A DNA stretch of 64,000 nt, taken from Biomaibacter acetigenes (lineage in GTDB: Bacteria; Bacillota; Thermosediminibacteria; Thermosediminibacterales; Tepidanaerobacteraceae). The translations under genes and the position numbers were made by a program. Below the pieces are notes generated by a model. That model was given only the letters and a program-made list of their open reading frames with translations. It was not told where the DNA came from and searched no databases. The stretch is taken from the NCBI RefSeq assembly GCF_003691585.1, contig NZ_CP033169.1:186001-250000 (forward strand), written 5' to 3'. Below are positions 37,245-43,578 of the stretch, one piece after another (the first letter of the stretch is position 1; each line of letters opens with the position of its first letter).

Positions 37245-37453
37245 AAGTCCACTGCCGGAAACGGCCGAAAGCACCGGAAGCTCTCAGTCTCCGCTCTTAG
37301 GTTGAAAACATAGAGGAAAAAAGGCATAAGCCCTGCGGCCGGCAGCAAGGCACACGCCGGATTGCCGGCGAACCTTCGCAAAGTGCAGAACTAAACTCTA
37401 GAGCGGCGGAGAGCTGCGGTGCCGGGCCATCTCCGGCAGTAAAGTGACTTTTT
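37245..37453 (+). ncRNA. Unassigned ~205-nt structured RNA
   Basis: A GC-rich island in AT-rich intergenic DNA folds into one long interrupted stem. Paired segments from outside in: AAGTC/GACTT (37245/37446), ACTGCCGG/CCGGCAGT (37251/37433), GGCC/GGCC (37263/37425), GCACC/GGTGC (37271/37418), AGCTCTC/GAGAGCT (37279/37409), CCGCTCT/AGAGCGG (37291/37400). The apex adds GCCGGC/GCCGGC (37338/37364), AAGG/CCTT and CTGC/GCAG, with A-rich joins. The 3' strand of the outermost helix runs into TTTTT, so it would terminate itself. Size and shape recall the raiA-motif RNA of Clostridia, but I cannot confirm the family. No reading frame of note spans it. The HD-GYP gene begins 55 bp downstream. Confidence 0.75.
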
Positions 37454-37507
37454 ACACCAGAGTCAATTTATGGGTTTTTAAATAAATAAAATAGTCGGTG
37501 GATCGGC

Positions 37508-38449
37508 ATGGAAAAATCCAAAGACGATTTCTTTTCTGAGATGGTGGCTGCACTGTCGCTCATGATGGATTTTAGTGAAAATCGAAAACTTTATCACGCC
37601 TGGCGGGTAGCTATTTTATCAGAAAAGCTTTCACAAAAAATACTTCCGGAATATAGAACGGAGATCTTTTATGCCGTTGATATTCTCCTTAGAGAAAATT
37701 TTACAAGCTCGGGAAACATAAAGAAAAAACTTTCGCTCCGGCGGGGAAAGGAATTTTCCGATAAGATTTATGAGGCTATGGAGGCAACCCTTGATGAAGA
37801 TGATTTTTTTGATGATATTACATCTGAGAAAAGTATTTTTCAAATAGTGTTAAAAACTATGAAAAATTTACCATCTGCCAATATGGCGCCCTGTGAAAGC
37901 GAAATGGATGAAACTATAAAAGTATTTGCAGAGGTGATAGATGCAAAACATAATTACACTGCCGGCCATTCTGAGAGAGTGGCAATTTATACATATATTC
38001 TTGCTAAGGCATTAGGTATTCCGGAAAAACAAGCAAGAAAGTTAAAAGTGGCAGGTTATTTACATGATGCTGGAAAAGTGGCTATTCCAAGAGCCATATT
38101 AGATAAACCCGGACGCCTTACCCTGGATGAATTTAAACTGATAAAAAGGCATCCTGTTTACACTATGGAAATAATGAGTATGATAAATTGTTTAAAAGAC
38201 CTGGTAATTATAGCCGGAAGCCATCACGAACGCTACGATGGTATGGGGTATCCGGGGAGAATGTTGAGAAATTATATTCCACTGGGAGGAAGGATAATGG
38301 CGGTAGCTGATGCTTATGATGCCATGACATCTGAAAGGCCTTATCAACACAAAAGAAATCCCATAGAAGCCAAAGACATACTAATAAAATATTCTGGCAG
38401 CCAGTTCGATCCGGAAATAGTAAAAGTAGCCGTTAAGGTTTTGCCATGA
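37508..38449 (+). CDS. HD-GYP domain protein, probable c-di-GMP phosphodiesterase
   Basis: A 313-residue cytoplasmic protein. The N-terminal ~135 residues are an unrecognised helical region; residues ~140-313 form an HD-GYP domain with AKHNYTAGHSERVAIYTYILAKALG, the metal-binding VAGYLHDAGKVAIPRAILDKPGRLT, SHHERYDGMGYPG (the GYP motif) and MAVADAYDAMTSERPYQ. All catalytic residues appear present, so it should hydrolyse cyclic di-GMP. It lies downstream of the structured RNA and upstream of a diguanylate cyclase gene and c-di-GMP riboswitches, suggesting a local signalling module. The ribosome site before the ATG is weak. Confidence 0.88.
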   Translation: MEKSKDDFFSEMVAALSLMMDFSENRKLYHAWRVAILSEKLSQKILPEYRTEIFYAVDILLRENFTSSGNIKKKLSLRRGKEFSDKIYEAMEATLDEDDFFDDITSEKSIFQIVLKTMKNLPSANMAPCESEMDETIKVFAEVIDAKHNYTAGHSERVAIYTYILAKALGIPEKQARKLKVAGYLHDAGKVAIPRAILDKPGRLTLDEFKLIKRHPVYTMEIMSMINCLKDLVIIAGSHHERYDGMGYPGRMLRNYIPLGGRIMAVADAYDAMTSERPYQHKRNPIEAKDILIKYSGSQFDPEIVKVAVKVLP

Positions 38450-38460
38450 TAAGTCTTTTT

Positions 38461-38724
38461 TTAATTTCTGATACTGCAAAAGAACCATTTTATTTGTGAT
38501 ATTTCCCCGAATAAGAGATAATCTAAAGATACATGCAGACAATTGGAGATTTCAACTAAAACGGGGAGACTCATCTGACGTTCTCCCCTCTCCAATTGGC
38601 CCACATAGTAATCCGAAAGCCTCAATATTTCCGCAAATTCCTGTCGGGAAAGCCCAAATTTTTCCCTTTCGGTGCGGATCCTCTGTCCTATAGCCCTGTT
38701 GTCTGTATTTTTATTTTCTCTCAT
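38461..38724 (-). CDS. XRE-family transcription regulator
   Basis: An 87-residue protein with one Cro/C1-type helix-turn-helix: IGQRIRTEREKFGLSRQEFAEILRLSDYYVGQLERGERQMSLPVLVEISNCLHVSLDYLLFG, starting near residue 12. The pattern resembles SinR-like small repressors. The ATG at 38724 follows CGGAGTG. It is divergent from the Spo0E-like gene and may control it (inference). It is convergent with, and 11 bp from, the HD-GYP gene. Confidence 0.88.
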   Translation of the reverse strand: MRENKNTDNRAIGQRIRTEREKFGLSRQEFAEILRLSDYYVGQLERGERQMSLPVLVEISNCLHVSLDYLLFGEISQIKWFFCSIRN

Positions 38725-38864
38725 ATTTTTCACTCCGTACTGCTTAATACTTTAATGCACTTTTTATTACTTTGAAATGTGCCAAAAGCCCAAAAATAGT
38801 ATTTGCAATAAGCCCAAATTTATTGTAAAATTATTTTCGTTAACAATTTTAAGGAGTGAAGCAA

Positions 38865-39065
38865 ATGACGGAACAACAAAAACTAGAGATAGCCAAAAAT
38901 ATACTCAATAATGCGGCTGAAATAAATATAAGCAAAAGTTTGCTTCTTAAAATTAGCCAAAAAACCGATGAATACATCGTCAAATATATCTATAGATGCA
39001 GCAAAGAAAAGGGTTTGTTAAATAGACTTACACGCAATCGAGGCGTAGCCGATACGCCTCAGTAG
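38865..39065 (+). CDS. Spo0E-like small regulatory protein (probable)
   Basis: A 66-residue protein with two short helices. The stretch SKSLLLKISQKTDEYIVKYI fits the Spo0E aspartyl-phosphatase pattern, in which SQxLD-I-KY is conserved; here the core is SQKTDEYI, with Thr in place of Leu. Spo0E-type proteins dephosphorylate Spo0A~P and delay sporulation. The ATG at 38865 has AAGGAG at 8 bp. Its neighbours (XRE regulator, GGDEF protein) fit a switch between sporulation and another lifestyle. The call is moderate because the family is short and variable. Confidence 0.6.
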   Translation: MTEQQKLEIAKNILNNAAEINISKSLLLKISQKTDEYIVKYIYRCSKEKGLLNRLTRNRGVADTPQ

Positions 39066-39156
39066 AAGATAAATATTGTCAAAAATATGCTGGTAAGATA
39101 TAATTTTTATAAATTTAAATAAGCTTGGGGAAAAATTAGAAGTAAGGGGATTTTTT

Positions 39157-40059
39157 ATGAGAGAAAAACCTGTAGGATATGTCTTGAAAAAAATATCCTG
39201 GAAATTTTGGATGGCGATCATAATCTCCCTAAGCGTCCCGATAATCAGGGAAACGTATTTCCCGGATTTTTTTGTTGACGAAGTATGGAACCTCTATCTT
39301 ATCCCTGTAGCCATCCTGGCTTATTATGACGGACTCAGGGGAGCTTTAATTGCGGTGATACCCTGCTGTATGATCTTTCTTGCCGTCGAGCTTAAAAGCT
39401 TATTTATCGAAAAGAAGGCGCTACTGGACACGGGACAGGTTTTTGCCTTCATGTTTATAATTGTTTGGATTTCTATAGTTATAGGAAATCTTACTGAAAA
39501 ATTGCATGAAAAAGAAAAGAAATTAGAAGAAATGAACTTATCTCTGGCCGAGTTGACAGTGGTGGATCCGCTGACAGGGCTGTATAATAGGAGATATCTT
39601 GAGATGCGCCTGGAAAGTGAGATAAAAAGGGCCAAAAGAAAGGGTTATCCGGTATCGTTTCTTATGATAGACGGGGATAATTTCAAGGAAATAAATGATA
39701 CATATGGTCACCCCGAAGGGGACAGGGCTTTAAAACAAGTTGCGGAAAAACTTAGATCCCTTGTGAGAAATGAAGATATAGTTGCCCGCTATGGAGGCGA
39801 CGAGTTCTGCGTAGTTTTACCTGATGCAGATAAGAAAGTGGCCATGGAAGTAGCAAAGCGGCTATGTCAGGCATCTCATGATGCAAAACTTTCTATTTCC
39901 ATCGGGTATGCCAGTTATCCTGCGGACGCAAAAAACAGTGAGGAACTGATAGAGGCTGCTGACAAAGCCCTTCTTGAGGCCAAAAAGCAAGGCAAAAGCA
40001 AGGCTGTTTGCTATATTCCTGTGGGAAAAGTAACCAGAAGCAAGTGGAATCCGGCTTGA
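39157..40059 (+). CDS. Membrane-anchored diguanylate cyclase
   Basis: A 300-residue protein. The N-terminal ~115 residues contain three or four membrane helices (FWMAIIISLSVPII, LYLIPVAILAYY, ALIAVIPCCMIFLAV, VFAFMFIIVWISIVIG), then a short coiled coil (EKLHEKEKKLEEMNLSLAEL) and a GGDEF domain: VVDPLTGLYNRRYLEMRL, FLMIDGDNFKEINDTYGHPEGDRAL and RYGGDEFCVVLPDAD. The active GGDEF signature is intact; the product inhibition site (RxxD) upstream of it reads RNED-I, partly conserved. It should make cyclic di-GMP, the ligand of the riboswitches 0.3 and 1.2 kb downstream. Confidence 0.93.
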   Translation: MREKPVGYVLKKISWKFWMAIIISLSVPIIRETYFPDFFVDEVWNLYLIPVAILAYYDGLRGALIAVIPCCMIFLAVELKSLFIEKKALLDTGQVFAFMFIIVWISIVIGNLTEKLHEKEKKLEEMNLSLAELTVVDPLTGLYNRRYLEMRLESEIKRAKRKGYPVSFLMIDGDNFKEINDTYGHPEGDRALKQVAEKLRSLVRNEDIVARYGGDEFCVVLPDADKKVAMEVAKRLCQASHDAKLSISIGYASYPADAKNSEELIEAADKALLEAKKQGKSKAVCYIPVGKVTRSKWNPA

Positions 40060-40154
40060 AAAGGGGTTTACCACCATGCTTAAGAAGACCTGGGTTAAGG
40101 TCATTTTGGTCTTATTATTGGTATGGCTCTCCACAAGTGTATATTTTTATACAC

Positions 40155-40295
40155 AACTTCAAAAAAATCAGAGAAAGCCTTCTTGCATCTTTAGCTTCTT
40201 TAATAGCTTTAGTCGCATTTACAGCAGTGAGTCCCGCCAGCATATGGATACTATACGAACCGGAAATCCCGGATGCACTAAAGAAAGTTTCCTGA
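40155..40295 (+). pseudogene. Decayed AgrD-like autoinducer peptide gene (copy 1)
   Basis: The frame reads NFKKIRESLLASLASLIAL ... VAFTAVSPASIWILYEPEIP then DALKKVS, almost identical to the intact copy at 41060. The initiation codon ATG is replaced by AAC and the ribosome site is missing. A GTG six codons upstream (40137) is in frame but sits in an 18-nt hairpin GTGTATA/TATACAC. A separate open frame from 40076 (MLKKTWVKVILVLLLVW ...) enters this stretch out of frame and is probably a truncated small membrane protein gene. The copy looks non-functional unless the GTG is used. Confidence 0.75.
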
Positions 40296-40308
40296 AGAAA
40301 AAAATAAA

Positions 40309-40376
40309 CAAAGATAAGGGCGTAAAGCCACAGGGTCTAAGGTGTTTGCCCGCACTATGACAGCCTGGCTGCCGCT
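40309..40376 (+). promoter_or_regulatory. Truncated c-di-GMP-I riboswitch (copy 1)
   Basis: The 3' part of a GEMM-I aptamer is clear: GGGCGTAAAGCCACAGGGTC, TAAGG, then GCACTATGACAGCCTGGCTG and CCGCT. The 5' part (GGCAAAC and the GAAA-capped hairpin present in copy 2) is missing. No gene follows closely on the plus strand. It is most likely a relic of the duplication that also copied agrD. Confidence 0.8.
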
Positions 40377-41059
40377 AACTTTTTTCATCATTCCTACCTC
40401 CTGCAAAAGTATTAAATATTACTGCTTTAAATGCATAATTCCAAGCTTAACTTTTTGATCGAGAGGTACGCCCAGACTACCGAATCCAGTCTAATTTAGT
40501 AACAATAGAAACAATCCTGCGTTACAATGAAGTGGAGGAGGCAGAACAATCCGCCGGTCATTTTATTGTTAAAGGGCCTGTCAAAAAGACCACCAAATAG
40601 ACCACCAAATAGACCATCCACCAGGCTCTTTGTATTTTTCCTTAACTATTAAGGCCACGTTTTGGTAAATAATATCATAAAATGTCACCATCCAGTTGCC
40701 TTCACTGTCTGCTTCTCGAGTAACACCTTCCAATCCACCTGATTCTGTCCTATGCATGTGCCCCCAGAAAACTTGCTCCTTTTTTTCACCCGGATATTCA
40801 AATGGTAAATTATTGAAGGTTTTACTGTCCAAAGAGATATAGAAAACTGTATTAACACAAGAAGGGAAAGAGATACTAACTACTTCTTCTTCACTGGCAA
40901 AACCTCCTTCAGCAATTTCATTATACCATCACCCTTCCGCCGTTCATACCCAAAAAACCGCCAGTTGTACCGGAAAAAGCACCAGTTGTTCCAACTCGGC
41001 AGGAAATAATAAAAAATGTAGAAGATAATAAAGGAAAAAATAGGAAAGGAGGCGAAAAC
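40377..41059. other. Relic-rich intergenic region
   Basis: The minus strand from about 40920 to 40579 encodes a coherent stretch, NEIAEGGFASEEEVVSISFP ... NTVFYISLDSKTFNNLPFEY ... WGHMHRTESGGLEGVTREAD ... GNWMVTFYDIIYQNVALIVKE, but I find no start codon with a ribosome site in that frame, so it is probably the end of a lost gene. It finishes in a 12-bp tandem repeat (ACCACCAAATAG, 40590-40613). From 40918 the plus strand holds a Pro-rich coding relic that is repeated at 42906 and runs in frame into agrD copy 2. Confidence 0.5.
40918..41000 (+). repeat. Pro-rich coding relic, copy 1 of a direct repeat
   Basis: The plus strand reads YTITLPPFIPKKPPVVPEKAPVVP. About 80 bp are repeated at 42906-42990, where it reads YTITIPPFIPQKQPVVPEIPPVVP. 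Neither copy has its own start codon, and both stay open into the next small gene downstream (agrD at 41060; membrane protein at 43064). Confidence 0.8.
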
Positions 41060-41200
41060 ATGTTCAAAAAAATCGGAAAAAGCCTTCTTACATCATTAGC
41101 CTCAATAATAACTTTAGTCGCATTTACAGCAGTGAGTCCCGCCAGCATATGGATACTGTACGAACCGGATATCCCGGATGCACTAAAAAAAGTTTCCTGA
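41060..41200 (+). CDS. agrD: AgrD-like cyclic autoinducer pre-peptide (copy 2, intact)
   Basis: A 46-residue pre-peptide, too short for most gene callers, with a strong ribosome site (AAAGGAGG) before the ATG. It has the three parts of AgrD: an N-terminal amphipathic helix (MFKKIGKSLLTSLASIITLV), a short core, and an acidic C-terminal tail (YEPDIPDALKKVS). Aligned with clostridial AgrD (ACLWFTHQPEEP), the core is ASIWILYEPDIP, so the predicted signal is a five-residue ring SIWIL. Ser replaces the usual Cys, implying a lactone, not a thiolactone. The processing enzyme AgrB is encoded 2.4 kb downstream. A c-di-GMP-I riboswitch starts 13 bp after the stop. Confidence 0.85.
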   Translation: MFKKIGKSLLTSLASIITLVAFTAVSPASIWILYEPDIPDALKKVS

Positions 41201-41213
41201 AGAGAAAGAAATA

Positions 41214-41302
41214 AGTGATAAAGGCAAACTTATCGAAAGATAAGGGCGCAAAGCCATAGGGTCTAAGGTGTTTAGCTGCACTATGACAGCCTGGCTGCCG
41301 CT
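41214..41302 (+). promoter_or_regulatory. c-di-GMP-I (GEMM) riboswitch, intact copy 2
   Basis: All landmarks are present: closing pair AGTG/CGCT, GGCAAAC, first hairpin CTTATC-GAAA-GATAAG with a GNRA loop, then GGGCGCAAAGCCATAGGGTC, TAAGG, and GCACTATGACAGCCTGGCTG with CCGCT. A strong terminator hairpin follows at 41321, so binding of cyclic di-GMP probably decides read-through into the split sigma-factor genes. Whether the ligand turns expression on or off cannot be told from the sequence alone. Confidence 0.92.
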
Positions 41303-41320
41303 GAATATATATTTTGAAAT

Positions 41321-41355
41321 GGCCCGCCATCTTTCCGATAGGCGGGTGATTTTTG
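41321..41355 (+). terminator. Expression-platform terminator of the GEMM riboswitch
   Basis: CCCGCC (41323-41328) and GGCGGG (41341-41346) with A/T extension and a 12-base loop are followed by GATTTTTG. It sits 19 bp after the aptamer and 50 bp before the next gene. Confidence 0.8.
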
Positions 41356-41403
41356 TCTTTTTTAAAGAATCGAAAAAAACATGATGAGAAGAGGATGATA
41401 ATT

Positions 41404-41658
41404 GTGGCGAAAAAACAAAAGCTAAAAGAACTCATACTCAAAGCTCAAGGCGGAGATCAAGATGCTTTTAATCAAGTGATTGAGCGGTTTAAACCGATTG
41501 TTAAGAAATATGCCCGTCGCTTTGGCAGCGAAGATGTTTGCTCGGAAATTGTAGAATGGATAATAAATGCGACAATGAGATATAAAGAAAAAAGTACCTG
41601 GGGCAGGGAAGAACTTGAAAAATTTCTCTCTGCTAATAAATATAAAAACAAGACATAA
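41404..41658 (+). CDS. Sigma-70 region-2-like protein (half of a split sigma factor)
   Basis: An 84-residue protein, MAKKQKLKELILKAQGGDQDAFNQVIERFKPIVKKYARRFGSEDVCSEIVEWIINAT, matching sigma region 1.2/2 (GDxxAFxxLIxxFxPxIxKYAR) and nothing of region 4. The next gene carries a region-4-like domain. Such two-part sigma factors are known in Bacillus (RsoA with SigO). The GTG at 41404 has AAGAGG 9 bp upstream; an ATG at 41395 in the same frame is possible. Expression should depend on the c-di-GMP riboswitch and terminator upstream. Confidence 0.75.
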   Translation: MAKKQKLKELILKAQGGDQDAFNQVIERFKPIVKKYARRFGSEDVCSEIVEWIINATMRYKEKSTWGREELEKFLSANKYKNKT

Positions 41659-41670
41659 AAATTTTTTAGG

Positions 41671-41727
41671 TTTTTTCCAGAAGGGGTTATAAAAACATGT
41701 CCCTGTCCTCTCTTTATATAGTACAGG
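41671..41727 (+). repeat. Direct repeat upstream of the sigma region-4 gene (copy 1)
   Basis: GGTTATAAAAA, CCTGT and TCTCTTTATATAGTA are shared in order and spacing with 42571-42625. The common TATATAGT could be a promoter element used by the local sigma factor (speculative). Confidence 0.5.
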
Positions 41728-41758
41728 CAAAAATATATTTAAGGGAGGCTGGGACAAA

Positions 41759-42184
41759 ATGGTCTCATATCTTTCAGAAATTTTTGAAGATGATCCGGAA
41801 GAAGCCAGGATAACATCATGGTATATAACCGGGATTAAACATGAGGTATTAAGAATAGCAAAAAAACGGCAAAACTTAAAACAGCATGAGGTGCTGATCC
41901 TTAATAAACCCATTGATGATTCGGAAGGCGAATCTATAGAGATGATCGACACTATTGCTGATAGCAGCAACACGGTATCAAAAATAGAAGAAAAGATAGA
42001 TATTGAGCAAGTTTTATCGCATTTGACATTTAAGCAACAGAAAGTAATAAAAATGATATTTCTGCAGGAGAAAACGGAAAAAGAAGTTGCAGAAAAGCTG
42101 AGGATATCCCAACCGGCTGTTCATAGAATCAAGAACAGAGCACTAAGAACGATGAAAGGATATATGAAAAAATGTATGAATTAA
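41759..42184 (+). CDS. Sigma-70 region-4-like protein (second half of a split sigma factor)
   Basis: A 141-residue protein. The N-terminal ~80 residues hold a short helical region (EEARITSWYITGIKHEVLRIAKKRQNL), and residues 85-135 form a typical region 4.2 helix-turn-helix: VLSHLTFKQQKVIKMIFLQEKTEKEVAEKLRISQPAVHRIKNRALRTMKGY, as used to contact the -35 element. It lacks region 2, which is supplied by the preceding gene. GGGAGG precedes the ATG. With the holin-like gene downstream, the arrangement recalls UviA-UviB and TcdR-TcdE loci, where a special sigma factor drives a holin-like release gene. Confidence 0.78.
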   Translation: MVSYLSEIFEDDPEEARITSWYITGIKHEVLRIAKKRQNLKQHEVLILNKPIDDSEGESIEMIDTIADSSNTVSKIEEKIDIEQVLSHLTFKQQKVIKMIFLQEKTEKEVAEKLRISQPAVHRIKNRALRTMKGYMKKCMN

Positions 42185-42249
42185 AGAAATCAAAATTGTC
42201 TCATATGTCCTGGGAAAATATCTATTCTCCATCCTGGAGGTGAAGAAAC

Positions 42250-42567
42250 ATGGAGGATCAGTTTACTTACGTTTCCCTTGGAACTTTGAGCGGTGCCGTT
42301 ACCGCCACAGTACTTGTTGTGGAATTTATTAAAGAAATAAAGTGTTTAAAAGCTTTACCTACAAGATGGCTTGTATTTATAGTTGCTGAAATAATTGTTA
42401 TTTTCACAAGTATTGCAAAAGGTGAATTAATAGTCGTAAATCTACCGTTATATTTTTTAAATGGACTATTAATAACGACATCCGCTATGGGAAGCTGGCA
42501 AATAATAAGTGACAGTTTGAGAAGCCCAAAAATAAAAGGCGTGAAAGAAAAAGCTAAAGGATTATAA
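42250..42567 (+). CDS. Small holin-like membrane protein
   Basis: A 105-residue protein with three hydrophobic helices: LGTLSGAVTATVLVVEFIKEI, WLVFIVAEIIVIFTSIA and LPLYFLNGLLITTSAMGSWQII, and a short basic tail. The order GTLxGAVxAT-xxVxFIK, then PTRWxVxxxAxIIV, then a C-terminal AMGSW/AMGAY helix is like that of small phage holins in Firmicute phages. No endolysin is adjacent. It lies 65 bp after the sigma half-gene with CTGGAGG before the ATG, and is followed by a terminator, so all three probably form the riboswitch-controlled unit. Confidence 0.6.
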   Translation: MEDQFTYVSLGTLSGAVTATVLVVEFIKEIKCLKALPTRWLVFIVAEIIVIFTSIAKGELIVVNLPLYFLNGLLITTSAMGSWQIISDSLRSPKIKGVKEKAKGL

Positions 42568-42570
42568 AAA

Positions 42571-42625
42571 TATTTTTCGCAGGAGGTTATAAAAAGGCCT
42601 CCTGTTTTCTCTATATAGTGTAAGG
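42571..42625 (+). repeat. Direct repeat (copy 2) containing a terminator
   Basis: Matches 41671-41727 (GGTTATAAAAA, CCTGT, TCTCTATATAGTG). In this copy the left half forms a terminator stem. Confidence 0.5.
42580..42608 (+). terminator. Terminator after the holin-like gene
   Basis: CAGGAGG and CCTCCTG form a 7-bp stem with an 11-base loop followed by TTTT. Confidence 0.75.
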
Positions 42626-42743
42626 GAAATAAAAGAGTAATAAACGAAAAGAGGTGAATATGATGATGGGACCGTAATTATTTTTATAAATGTAAATGTA
42701 TATTAATGAAAATTTATCATTCAGAAAGGAAAGTGATTTTGAA

Positions 42744-42905
42744 ATGGCAATAATAATGGAAGGATTAGGGGAGATAATGTTAGCATATCTCCCCTTTTTG
42801 ATTTCTTATTTTTTAAACTTCTTATTTACCCAAAGTATAAAATTAAATACAATAATAATTATATTTACAATCCTCATTACGCCAATTTTATTTATCCCTT
42901 TATAA
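42744..42905 (+). CDS. Possible small membrane peptide
   Basis: A 53-residue frame, MAIIMEGLGEIMLAYLPFLISYFLNF then a second hydrophobic helix, IIIIFTILITPILFIPL. The ribosome site is poor (AAAGGA, 14 bp away). Just upstream, at 42660, a well-placed AGAGGTGA precedes a six-codon frame MMMGP-stop, which suggests a truncated gene start. I do not recognise either; it may be a relic. Confidence 0.35.
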   Translation: MAIIMEGLGEIMLAYLPFLISYFLNFLFTQSIKLNTIIIIFTILITPILFIPL

Positions 42906-42990
42906 ATTATACCATCACCATTCCGCCGTTCATACCTCAAAAACAGCCAGTTGTACCGGAAATCCCGCCAGTTGTTCCAAAAAAGCAGGA
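42906..42990 (+). repeat. Pro-rich coding relic, copy 2 of a direct repeat
   Basis: Second copy of the segment at 40918-41000. It reads YTITIPPFIPQKQPVVPEIP and stays open in frame to the ATG of the membrane protein gene at 43064, though that gene has its own ribosome site. Confidence 0.75.
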
Positions 42991-43063
42991 AACGCCAAAA
43001 AAATGTAGAAAATATATAAGAAGTTTATATAGTCAGAATTTAAAAAGATTAGGGAGTGAAAAC

Positions 43064-43540
43064 ATGTTTCCCATACCCTGGTATGTGGCGGCTTTTGTAT
43101 CGGTGCCTGAAGCTTTTTTGATTCTGACTGTTGCTATGAGAATGATGGAAATAGAAAAGACGGACTACAAAAAAGTTATTTTGATTTCAGTGATCCAGGG
43201 GGTCATCACTCTTGTAATAAGAAGGATATCTATGGGGGTATCCCAGTATTTTTTATCAAGTTTCCATACGGTGATACTTATAACCACGATGGTATTGATG
43301 TGCAGCCTTTTATGCGGAGTGAAGCTCCAGCGGTGCTTTATACCCATATTTGTGGTGACAGTCATATATGGTTTTATCCAGTACATCGTGGTTTTGAGTG
43401 TCATAAGCTGGCTTAAAATGCCTATTTTTATCCTGGAAGAACAGCCCTGGCTGGATGTAGCACTGTTCTTTCCGGTGGCGGGGTTAACCATATTAATCTT
43501 TTTTTTATTTAAGCGCTTGAACATGTTTGAAAGATTATGA
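43064..43540 (+). CDS. Membrane protein resembling an AgrC sensor domain without kinase
   Basis: A 158-residue protein with five predicted membrane helices (WYVAAFVSVPEAFLILTVAM, VILISVIQGVITLVI, VILITTMVLMCSLLCGV, CFIPIFVVTVIYGFIQYIVVLSVISW, ALFFPVAGLTILIFFLFK). Layout and length are those of the peptide-sensing half of AgrC-type histidine kinases, but no kinase domain follows; the kinase is a separate gene at 44942. GGGAGTG precedes the ATG. Its place directly before agrB suggests a role in sensing or exporting the peptide (inference). Confidence 0.6.
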   Translation: MFPIPWYVAAFVSVPEAFLILTVAMRMMEIEKTDYKKVILISVIQGVITLVIRRISMGVSQYFLSSFHTVILITTMVLMCSLLCGVKLQRCFIPIFVVTVIYGFIQYIVVLSVISWLKMPIFILEEQPWLDVALFFPVAGLTILIFFLFKRLNMFERL

Positions 43541-43578
43541 TAAAAAATTTCATATAGAATTATGCAGGAGGAATCACT

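Noticed and set aside
37245-37453. The structured RNA as a c-di-GMP, cobalamin or SAM riboswitch, tmRNA or SRP RNA
   Set aside because: None of the conserved core sequences of those classes is present.
40921-41148. A 75-residue minus-strand frame over the agrD region
   Set aside because: It is antisense to the clear agrD peptide and the duplicated Pro-rich segment, lacks a domain, and has no proper ribosome site.
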